A DNA stretch of 64,000 nucleotides from Nematostella vectensis (taxonomy: Eukaryota > Cnidaria > Anthozoa > Actiniaria > Edwardsiidae): assembly GCF_932526225.1 (NCBI RefSeq), contig NC_064035.1:3533501-3597500 (forward strand), read 5' to 3'. The position numbers and the translations under genes were made by a program. The notes under the pieces are model-generated. The model did no database searches. It was given only the letters and a program-made list of their open reading frames with translations, and was not told where the DNA came from. The stretch's first letter is position 1, and each line of letters starts with the position of its first letter. Positions 51,487 to 58,642 of the stretch are shown piece by piece.

Positions 51487-52888
51487 ATGCTGAACGAGGA
51501 GGCGATTCCCCGAAGGGAGGCGGAAGAGACGAAGAAGGCGGCAGTTGCGGCGGGAGCCTCTATAGCCGAGCATATCAAACACGCTATAGCCGAACAAGTC
51601 AAACGCGCAAAACCCGGTTTCCCTAGGTCTCTGACCCTCGCGCAAAGGCTGCTCTACGCCGTGCCCGCGACCCCCGTGGAGAGCACGGCCTCAGACATCA
51701 CCCCACTACTCACGCAGCTAGAGATACACGTGGCTGAGGACAAATCATTCACGACTAGGGTCCGAGACATATTCAAAGAGGCAGTAGTCACGCACAAGTC
51801 CGCCAAGGAGTCTCGTCGGTGGCTAGCGGAGCCTTCCTATGGGTACTGGCCACAGCAACTCAACTTTGCGGTCTGGTGCGCAACCGCCGGATGCGGGGTG
51901 TCCCCAACAGACCCCGCTTTCGCCACGCTCCCCTCTGTCATCAGGGGATTTCTAAGGTTTTACGTCTACTTTACCACCCGGAGGATACTCTACGAGCTCG
52001 GCGCCCCCCTGCCTGGCGACAGCCCGTTCACGCAAAAAGGTAACCCCTACAAGAAGGCCGCTTTCGGGCGTCTATGTATAGAGTTCGGTTTGCCGCGTAA
52101 GCCGGACTTCCGATGGAAAGGCGGGCGGAACCACGGGCTAGGCGGTGTGTTTGTGTTCTACCCGGGGGAGGGGTATCGCAACGTGCACGTGATCCGTGGC
52201 TACGACACGGCGGCGGACGAGTACCCGAGCCACCTCAATCTGTTTAGTGACGAAGGTGGGACGTACAATAGTGGGAAGCAGGTGGGTTACATACGCAACG
52301 ACGACCACGGGGGCGTGCAATATAGCTGGTTGGCGCCTCCCAAAGGTGAGGGGCTGACGAAAGCAGGGCTAGGAAGACTCGATCGCTCGGTCGAGGCGTT
52401 CGTCTACACAGTGCTTGGCGCGCAGTTAAACGTCCGTTCCTCTATCGCGGGGGCCGCCGGCCATGGAGGCGCAGGCGGAGTTCACGAAGCTGCTTCAAGA
52501 CGCGATCATAGAAAACGACATCGCTCAAAGCGTGCAAAGGTACCAGTTAGCCGTGCAGGAGGTTAAGGTGAGACTGAGTCTTGCGGTCGCACCAGGAGTG
52601 TGGCTGATGCCGAGCGATCTGGTGATAAACACGCAAAGCGTCGTGGGCTACAACAATAAGCTGCAGAAAGCCACAGACTCCATGACGCTCGGCGCAAACG
52701 CGATCAACACCGAGACAAAGCCAGTCGGTGCTCATAACATGGCCGGTGGGCATCATAGGGTGCAACACGTAACTGACCCTGGGATCGACCGCGTGCCGTC
52801 CCGGCGGCGAAGCAAGGCCCTGCGAAAGTGCACGCAGAGGGCGCGGCCCCTGCCCCCTCTCTACGTACGCACGCTGCACATAGCATGA
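51487..52888 (+). pseudogene. Polinton protein of unknown function, one frame break
   Basis: The start MLNEEAIPRRE at 51487 is chosen over the ATG at 51457, which overlaps the opposite gene's promoter region. The first frame carries a charged alpha-helical N-terminus, then an aromatic-rich domain with IRGFLRFYVYFTTRRILYEL, FRWKGGRNHGLGGVFVFY and SVEAFVYTVLGAQLNVRSS. The match then jumps frame near 52,445-52,475 into EFTKLLQDAIIENDIAQSVQ and INTQSVVGYNNKLQKAT, which ends at 52888. I recognise this as a family repeatedly found beside capsid genes in cnidarian elements, but I know no assigned function. Over 400 residues if intact. A virion structural role is inference from neighbourhood only. 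It converges on the minus-strand membrane-protein gene and overlaps its extended tail. Confidence 0.6.
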
Positions 52889-53936
52889 CTGCCGCCGGAC
52901 CGGGCGAAAAAAGTGACCACACCGCCCTCAAGGCGGGGTTGTCGGCACTCGCGGTGGCCGCGGAGTAGTACTTGTTCCGATGATTGCTTAGCATTCGACG
53001 AACCAAGAACGCGGCTACGGCTAGAATGAGCAGCCACGCATTTTCGCCAAGGAACTTCACCGCTTCCCCTGCAGCCTTAAACACGAAGGTCGCGATGCTG
53101 CCTACTAGCCCAGGGAGAAGCTCGCCTGGCTTTTTCCCGATGGCCTTAAGCCCGATACCGACCCCTATGGCCACAGAGGAGAGTGACCTGCCGAGCGATC
53201 TCACAATGGCCGCGATCGTCGTCGCTACGGCCAACCCGATAGCGGTGACGGTAGAGCCGTGCTTTTTGAAGATGGCTTTGATGCGCTCTCTTACCGGCTT
53301 TTGGTTCTCGAGCTCTCGATTTTCGCGTTCTAGTTCGTCAATCTCGGATAGCCTCTCCTCGTTGCGCTCACGGGCCTCTTGGCGGCGACTCTCTGACGTG
53401 TTAGGGTCGTCGATGGTCTCCCTGTCTGTGGCTACCACCCATTGCAGCTCTTGGACTCGTTCTGCGTTCTCCTGGATGACCGCGTCTATCTCTGCCACGG
53501 ACCCCATCGCCAGCTTGAAGCCTTTCAGCCTTGCAACGTCCTGTCGAACGCTCCCGTCCTCATTGAACACCTGTCTTGGTTTAGACCAACCTCCTTTGCC
53601 GAGGTTGCGAAGCTGTATTAGCGTCTTTCCCCTCCGGTCTGACTGGAACCGTATCAGATTCTCGTTAAGGTCTGGGTATTTCTCCCTGAGGGACTGGAGA
53701 CCGAGTCTTGTCGCTGCACCCTCTGTGATGAACGAGGTTTCAGCGGTCGTTTGCGTTGCGCTCCGCGTAGCCATGCTATGCGCAGCATGCATACGCGATG
53801 ACGTGCTCGTCATTGGGATCGACTCCCCATCGTCGGGGTCAAACGGGATAAGGGGCGTCGTCTCGTCGTCCCCCGCTCCGCGATCGGCGGACGCACCCGG
53901 CAAGGTATCGTCAATGTCAACGTCAACATCACCCAT
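52704..53936 (-). CDS. Polinton coiled-coil and membrane protein, 410 residues with abnormal tail
   Basis: The N-terminus is acidic and disordered (MGDVDVDIDD). A soluble domain follows with YPDLNENLIRFQ and QLRNLGKGGWSKPRQVF, then a coiled coil (~150-215) rich in Glu and Arg. A basic KAIFKKHGS leads into a series of hydrophobic Gly/Ala helices (~228-315) ending in NAWLLILAVAAFLVRRM. Such an arrangement suggests a membrane-anchored or membrane-remodelling virion protein; that is inference. The last ~90 residues are antisense to the preceding gene and are Cys/Ala-rich, unlike the rest, so the original stop near the end of the hydrophobic domain (about 52,970) was probably lost. Confidence 0.6.
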   Translation of the reverse strand: MGDVDVDIDDTLPGASADRGAGDDETTPLIPFDPDDGESIPMTSTSSRMHAAHSMATRSATQTTAETSFITEGAATRLGLQSLREKYPDLNENLIRFQSDRRGKTLIQLRNLGKGGWSKPRQVFNEDGSVRQDVARLKGFKLAMGSVAEIDAVIQENAERVQELQWVVATDRETIDDPNTSESRRQEARERNEERLSEIDELERENRELENQKPVRERIKAIFKKHGSTVTAIGLAVATTIAAIVRSLGRSLSSVAIGVGIGLKAIGKKPGELLPGLVGSIATFVFKAAGEAVKFLGENAWLLILAVAAFLVRRMLSNHRNKYYSAATASADNPALRAVWSLFSPGPAAVMLCAACVRREGAGAAPSACTFAGPCFAAGTARGRSQGQLRVAPYDAHRPCYEHRLALSRC

Positions 53937-54015
53937 GATGCGTGCGCATAACTCGTGCTATGCCATATTAGACATGTCTAACAGTCCGCACCATAGCCAC
54001 GCGGCTTCGTACTTT

Positions 54016-54044
54016 ATGTATACATATATATGTATATATATACG
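54016..54044. repeat. (TA)-rich palindromic tract upstream of the capsid gene
   Basis: TGTATACATATATATGTATATATATAC-type sequence lies immediately before the preferred ATG at 54045, in an otherwise GC-rich element. It could be an AT-rich promoter element for the capsid gene, and the opposite-strand gene starts only 80 bases to the left. Function inferred. Confidence 0.5.
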
Positions 54045-55065
54045 ATGCCAGTCAGCGATAAACTTGACCCCCAACGAACCATAAGAACTCCTCTGGGGTT
54101 GAAAGCCGAGAGAACTGTTCACCGGGTCACTCTCAACCCGTCGACGGCCTCCCCAGGCGAGACGCTATATGTGGCGGTCCCAAAGCTATCGGAAGGCGTC
54201 ACGCTCGTGCCTGGCTCCTTGAGGGTCGGTCTCGATTTCTCCATCTCAGGCCATGCAAATAATACAGTCGTGAACAACGTCGGCCGAAATCTCGTGAGCC
54301 GCCTAAAAATCACGTTTGCAGGAGAAACGCTCCAGGACACCAACCGCTACGACGTCTTCAAGACGTATGAGGAGCTTTACCTGTCCAAGGTCGAGAGAGA
54401 GGACCGCCTGGAGCAGGGCATACAGTCAGAAAACATGCGCAAGCTTCGCTCCAAGGCTGGCGATAAAGCGACTAGTAACGCCAAGGAGAACACTCTAAAC
54501 GCCGCCCACGGGGCGAGGTACACCATCCCGCTAGACCATTCTCTGCTGACGGACCACGGCGTACTGTACCCAAGGGCGCTCTCCGAGGCGCTGCTCTTCG
54601 AGATCACGTTCGCAACGGTTGACCAGGTAGTAGTCGGAAGCAATGCTACCAAATTATCCTATGGCATCAAAAATCTAGAGCTGGAATACGAAAGCCTGAG
54701 GGACGACAACCTCGCCCGGTCTGCAGCCGCCGCCTACCAAAACGGCACAACGTTCTTCTACGAGCAAGTGAACCTCCACAAGGAGGTTCGTCCGCCCCTC
54801 CCCGGGGGGCACAGCGGAGCGCCTGCCGCCCCGGCGGTCGGCGTTCTATGGCGATGACAAATTTGCTCTGTGGATCGACCTTCGAACGACGGACGACAGT
54901 GCTATCCATGGGGGTGGTCTCCGATTGGTCAATACCCTCGACGGTGTGCACCTCGAGATAAAACGCACGGCAAGCGGCACGGGTACCGTAAACTGTCACG
55001 TGTTTGTGGTGGCCGACGCCCAAATGAACCTTATGAACGGACAGCTAGAGTCCATACAATACTGA
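54045..55065 (+). pseudogene. Major capsid protein-like gene, one frame break
   Basis: The start MPVSDKLDPQRT at 54045 is preferred over 54030. The first frame has the hallmarks of Polinton/adintovirus double-jelly-roll capsid proteins: LVPGSLRVGLDFSISG, NNVGRNLVSRLKITFAGETL, RYDVFKTYEELYLS and IQSENMRKLRS in the first barrel, then a second-barrel stretch with LLFEITFATVDQVV and IKNLELEYESL. It runs off frame between about 54,785 and 54,835, in a C/G-run-rich stretch. The conserved C-terminal segment (FALWIDLRTTDD...CHVFVVADAQMNLMNG) continues in another frame to a TGA at 55063-55065. Expected length ~340 residues, which is shorter than many Polinton capsids. The family call is based on motif memory, not on a search. 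Confidence 0.7.
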
Positions 55066-55105
55066 GCACAGACAGTTTCTGCGCTAAGCGTTGCGGCAGC
55101 GCGGT

Positions 55106-55689
55106 ATGGACCCGAAAAACATCCCATTTAACGCTCTCATCGTGGGCCCGACGTCATGCGGGAAGACCCGATTCATAGTGGACCGGCTGCGCGGCCCTTT
55201 CCGGGGCAAGTTTGACTACATCGTACTCATGTGCCCTACCTTTGTCTACGACGGCTTCGGCGAGGGCGACGATCGTCTGTTTGTCATCGCACCTGAGGCG
55301 GGTCAGATCGACATACTGCTGAGGTTTGTCTCTTCGAAGGCACTAATACGCTAATCATACTCGACGACTGTGCGGCCTCGAAAGACGTAAAGAGGCGCTC
55401 TGACCAGCTCGTCAACTTGGCGTTCAGCGCGCGCCACGTGGGTATTAGCGTGTGGGTGATCACGCAGCAGCTCACCAGCATCACGAAGCCGTTCCGCGAG
55501 AACATCGCCGCCTTGGTGGTCTTCTATACCCCGAGCAAGGCGGACATGAAAGCTATCCTGCATGACTACGGCGCGGAGCTCTCAGAAGAGAAGATGAAAG
55601 AGTACATGAAGGCCCTCAAGACGAAAAAGTTCTCGAAGTTAGAGTTTTGCTTGCGTCACCCTTATACCATCGCCCTATTTGAACGGTAA
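55106..55689 (+). pseudogene. A32-type genome-packaging ATPase, one frame break
   Basis: Starts at MDPKNIPFNALIVG (55106). Walker A is GPTSCGKTR at ~14-22, typical of FtsK/HerA-superfamily packaging ATPases of Polintons and large DNA viruses. The frame breaks between about 55,310 and 55,340. The next frame holds Walker B LIILDDC, then an arginine/glutamine region (ARHVGISVWVITQQLTSITK) equivalent to the family's sensor motif, and ends at 55689. About 194 residues in total, usual for the family. It follows the capsid gene on the same strand by 40 bases. In relatives it drives DNA into the preformed capsid. Confidence 0.8.
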
Positions 55690-55745
55690 CCACCGCCCCA
55701 GGGCATAACGCATATATAATCACACGTGTTGCACCTTGCCACGGC

Positions 55746-56351
55746 ATGATGAGCGACGAATGCTTTGAGAGTCTTCTTGTGGGAGTCTTCTTGTTGGACT
55801 GCTCGACGCAGCCTGCCGCAACGGCAACCGGAGGTGAGCAAACTGAGATAGCAGACGCGAGGGAGAAACTCGCGATTCTCGTAGCCTCGGGGAAGTCGAG
55901 AGAGATGGTAAGCAAGGCCCTGACTCACGACGACGTCAAACGCATGAGCGCCGAGGAGGTGAGGAAGTACGAGAGGCGATACGAGACCGCTCTAGCCAGC
56001 CGGACTACAGACGCCCTGGCAGACACCTTTCTGAAGCTTACGACCAAGCTAGTAGGCATGGCGCTGCCGATAGACAGTGTGGTTGATCTTCACAATGACC
56101 TAGTGTCCGACTACATCATCAACAACGAGCTCCGCACATTGTGCGGAAGCCTGTCTCTACGCTGCGGTCGTTTGATGGCTTTAGCCGTCGGGGCGTTACA
56201 CGTAGCACGTCATGTGGACACCGCCGGAACGGCAAGCGCTGACACGCGGTGTCAACACGAGTTAGCAGTCGCGGACTCACCAGTGGTTTGCCTGCCGGAA
56301 CGGCAAACGCACAGTGGCGAGTCTGCCACCCCAGAGCAGACGTTCATTTGA
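55746..56351 (+). CDS. Polinton alpha-helical protein of unknown function, 201 residues
   Basis: No function recognised. The N-terminal ~30 residues are Cys/Thr-rich. The middle is helical (REKLAILVASGKSREMVSKA, VRKYERRYETALASRTTDAL, FLKLTTKLVGMALPIDSVVD) and ends in a hydrophobic RCGRLMALAVGALHVARHV. The last ~45 residues are encoded across two copies of the GCCGGAACGGC hairpin repeat and look unlike the rest, so the C-terminus may be recent. Same strand as the ATPase, 57 bases downstream. Similar helical proteins accompany capsid genes in related elements as far as I recall. Confidence 0.6.
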   Translation: MMSDECFESLLVGVFLLDCSTQPAATATGGEQTEIADAREKLAILVASGKSREMVSKALTHDDVKRMSAEEVRKYERRYETALASRTTDALADTFLKLTTKLVGMALPIDSVVDLHNDLVSDYIINNELRTLCGSLSLRCGRLMALAVGALHVARHVDTAGTASADTRCQHELAVADSPVVCLPERQTHSGESATPEQTFI

Positions 56352-56401
56352 AAGTTTGCCACTTTTGCCACTTCTTCAGCAACCAAGTAGTTGAACCACA
56401 A

Positions 56402-56908
56402 ATGGAGGAACCTCAAGGAAGTACTAGTGCCCAGCATCTCGCGGAACCTGACGAACAAGCTGCGGAGCAAGCTGCTCATGAACCTGCACGTACGCCTTCG
56501 GCGTTGGCGGAGAGGATCACGAGCCCCGAACCAGCCGCGACCCGACCTAAACACCCTGGACGAGTCGAAGCCGGAAGGCGCTTGGCAAAGTGGAACCGAA
56601 TTAACAGAGCGAAGAAAGAGACACTTCGTGTCGTGCAACGCGTTGAGTCGCCGGTCGCTGGCGAGTCGCAGGGACTCGAGGGCTTGCGCGCGCGCGCCGA
56701 AGGCATACACACATCAGTCCCGGAAAGCAACTCTGCTTGGTCGGCTAGCTCGGTTATCGGGGTCGCTGGTCTTCTAGTGTCATTGATCGGCCTCTACACA
56801 CGTAGGCGGGAGCTAGCTGCCGCGTTCACTCGTACACCAGCTGTTAACCAGCGAGCTACCGACGACGTGACTCCGCCCGCAAGGCCGCCGCTGGCGGCCG
56901 CACAGTAG
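56402..56908 (+). CDS. Polinton small membrane protein, 168 residues
   Basis: The ATG at 56402 (MEEPQGST) is chosen because the upstream part of the frame overlaps the preceding gene's tail. The sequence is acidic and Ala/Glu/Pro-rich, then basic (RVEAGRRLAKWNRINRAKKE). One clear transmembrane helix (SVIGVAGLLVSLIGLY) is followed by RRRELAAAF, a positive-inside pattern, and a Pro/Ala tail. Function unknown; a virion-envelope or scaffold role is possible. Two inverted copies of the hairpin repeat (GCCGTTCCGGC) lie just after the stop. Confidence 0.6.
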   Translation: MEEPQGSTSAQHLAEPDEQAAEQAAHEPARTPSALAERITSPEPAATRPKHPGRVEAGRRLAKWNRINRAKKETLRVVQRVESPVAGESQGLEGLRARAEGIHTSVPESNSAWSASSVIGVAGLLVSLIGLYTRRRELAAAFTRTPAVNQRATDDVTPPARPPLAAAQ

Positions 56909-57054
56909 ACCAAGGATCTGCCGTTCCGGCGACTTGCCGTTCCGGCGACAGCGCTTCGCGCTCCCGGACAATGCAAATCTCGGCTATTATCCATGAAGTA
57001 AGCAGACATTTAAACACAAGGGCCCCACCCATATCCGCACGTCCGTGCACCGCA

Positions 57055-57279
57055 ATGTCGACGACGCAGCAGAGCAAGATCACAAAGACCATCACCGACG
57101 CCGCAGTCATAACCGGCCTCGTCGCCGATATCGGCTGGGTTGGGCGCAAGGTCTTACGCGAGGACTTCACCAAAGACCCCTCCGCGAACGCCATGAACTA
57201 CGCAAAAATGACTGCCGCCGTTGCAGGTGCTGTCGCTTTGAAGGGTTACCTTGAGGACCAGAAGATCCTGCCCGTGTAG
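57055..57279 (+). CDS. Polinton small protein, 74 residues
   Basis: Begins MSTTQQSKITKTITDAA. Two weakly hydrophobic helices (AAVITGLVADIGWVG and MTAAVAGAVALKGYLED) flank a polar segment with EDFTKDPSANAMNY. The frame is intact and codon use resembles neighbouring element genes. Likely a small membrane-associated protein. No known domain. Co-directional with the genes on either side. Confidence 0.6.
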   Translation: MSTTQQSKITKTITDAAVITGLVADIGWVGRKVLREDFTKDPSANAMNYAKMTAAVAGAVALKGYLEDQKILPV

Positions 57280-57365
57280 TAGTGTACTGTGGCACACCAC
57301 TGCGTGTGAGCCGTGTATTAGACTCGTGCGTGCTTTGCACAATTCATGCGCATGCGCATACGTAC

Positions 57366-57420
57366 ACACAGCACGTGAAGTGTGCGCACGTGAAGTGTGC
57401 GTACGTGAAACGTACACACA
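57366..57420. promoter_or_regulatory. Tandem CACGTG-containing repeat before the 57428 gene
   Basis: The phrase GCACGTGAAGTGTGC is repeated, followed by a diverged GTACGTGAAACGTAC copy, ending 8 bases before the next ATG. CACGTG is an E-box. A role in expression of the downstream gene is inferred from position alone. Confidence 0.4.
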
Positions 57421-57427
57421 CTACTCG

Positions 57428-57853
57428 ATGGCCTCCATCGCGATTTTAGTTGGCGGCGCCGTCCTAAACGCGACTGCATTCGTTGGCGGCAACTACCTCG
57501 CAAAGTTCCTGTCGAACGATGAGAGCCCTGCCTTAGCTGAGAAGAAGAGGCACGACAAGGCCCTAGAGAAATACCAACAAGACTATGGACGCTACCAACA
57601 GCGGCGACAAAAAATCCTCGATTGGCAAGCTCATAGTCGCGAGAGAGGGTCCCTCGCAAAGCAGAACTTCACCGACACCGACTACGCGCTCAAACTCTAC
57701 AACCAGACCCGGCCAAAACAATCCCTGGAGTCGATGCGGCCCCCCGAGCTGTCCGACTACTACATCCCCAGCAAAACGCAGAAAAACGCCGAGTTGGCGT
57801 ACATTGGCGCCGGCGCTCTCGCCATCGGCTACGCAGCTAGCCGCTTGCTGTGA
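57428..57853 (+). CDS. Polinton membrane/coiled-coil protein, 141 residues
   Basis: MASIAILVGGAVLNATAFVG gives an N-terminal hydrophobic helix. A long charged helix follows (KKRHDKALEKYQQDYGRYQQ, RRQKILDW), then a polar region with NFTDTDYALKLYNQ, and a C-terminal Gly/Ala hydrophobic segment (IGAGALAIGYAASRLL). The double hydrophobic ends with a helical middle recur in proteins I recall from cnidarian genomes near capsid genes. Function unknown. Intact frame, last of the plus-strand series of small genes. Confidence 0.65.
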   Translation: MASIAILVGGAVLNATAFVGGNYLAKFLSNDESPALAEKKRHDKALEKYQQDYGRYQQRRQKILDWQAHSRERGSLAKQNFTDTDYALKLYNQTRPKQSLESMRPPELSDYYIPSKTQKNAELAYIGAGALAIGYAASRLL

Positions 57854-57903
57854 TGCAGCTACCGTTCCAGCGCTGCGTCTAGGCGGCCTTTTTCCATCCT
57901 GCG

Positions 57904-57942
57904 CGTATACGTATACGTATACGTATAAGTATAAGTATAAGA
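57904..57942. repeat. (CGTATA)n / (AGTATA)n short tandem repeat
   Basis: GTATACGTATACGTATACGT passes into AGTATAAGTATAAG. Short alternating purine-pyrimidine tract between the 57428 gene and the integrase remnant. Confidence 0.85.
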
Positions 57943-58062
57943 TGATTGCAGACCGAGTTCGCGCAGCAGTGCGTATGCACTACGAGAGCAGACGGCAAAC
58001 GCCTGTTGAAGACTGATACACGACTGATACGACGCATTGCAATGCATCGCGATACACACGTA

Positions 58063-58191
58063 ATGGCCCGCCGGAACGGCAAGCGCATGTCCGACGAAGA
58101 ACTCGATGCGTTCCTTCGTCCTATATACTACGCCAGAGGCGGCTTCCAGGGAGTGACCGCTCTGCATGCCAAACTTATACGCATATCGTGA
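58063..58191 (+). pseudogene. Truncated Polinton integrase, N-terminal scrap
   Basis: 42 codons from MARRNGKRMSDEE to a TGA at 58189-58191. The segment FLRPIYYARGGFQGVTALHA resembles the start of the retroviral-type (rve) integrases of Polintons, where a Tyr-Tyr pair, a Gly/Phe turn and a leucine-rich helix precede the zinc-binding HHCC region. Nothing of the zinc domain or the DDE catalytic core remains: the reading enters the antisense of the helicase remnant at about 58,180-58,190. Family call moderate because only a short stretch is left. Confidence 0.5.
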
Positions 58192-58642
58192 GGTCCCTCT
58201 TTATCTCCCGAGGGCGAGACCTGCCCATAGTCGCCACAACACACTACCTGACACGGCCGCGTGGCGAGGTACCCTAGGATGGCGCGTAGCACTTTAGTCT
58301 GTACCTTACAGCACTCGTCAATGATGATTACTTCTGCGAGACGGTCGAGTTTGTGCCCCAGCTCGGAAGGTCTCCACTCCTCTATCGGCTTCTCCGCTGG
58401 TATGCAGAGGTAGTGGTGGTAGGTTTGAGCCTTCACCGCGAGGCGCGGGTTGTTGCGATGGTCGTGGGCGAGGTCGTTCTCGGGGGTGAGCACCACAAGG
58501 TTGCGGCCGCGGAACATGCTCACCGCCCAATCGGTCTTCCCCGATCCTCCCTGGCCGACTAGATACATCTTCGCAGAGGCTGCGGCCACTAGATCGCACG
58601 GCAGACTCGGCGCAGTGCTTGGCTCCCTAGCCAAGCCCCCCC
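58128..58642 (-). pseudogene. Superfamily-1 helicase domain, truncated
   Basis: Walker A VGQGGSGKTD (around 58,560-58,530), an aromatic/threonine segment (VKAQTYHHYL), Walker B IIIDECC and motif III CCGDYGQVSPSGD are all present and spaced as in PIF1/RecD-like SF1 helicases. After KEGPHD the reading becomes antisense of the integrase scrap (58,190 leftward to the stop at 58128), so motifs IV-VI are gone. The frame joins the polymerase gene's frame at a G7 run (58636-58642 on the minus strand). It was probably the C-terminal part of one polymerase-helicase protein. Confidence 0.7.

Larger units (their letters stand above)
56223..58080. repeat. Dispersed 11-bp hairpin GCCGGAACGGC, 5 exact copies
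   Basis: Exact copies at 56223-56233, 56294-56304 and 58070-58080 on the plus strand, and 56920-56930 and 56936-56946 in reverse (GCCGTTCCGGC). The three plus copies extend to GCCGGAACGGCAARCGC. Close variants occur at 55815-55825 (GCCGCAACGGC) and 60843-60853 (GCCGGGACGGC). Each can form a 4-bp GC stem with a 3-base loop. All lie inside the Polinton. Confidence 0.8.

Noticed and set aside
52984..54084. Plus-strand 366-codon ORF opposite the Polinton membrane protein
   Set aside because: Antisense shadow, Ser/Arg-rich with no domain; the minus-strand gene has the clear coiled-coil and membrane pattern.
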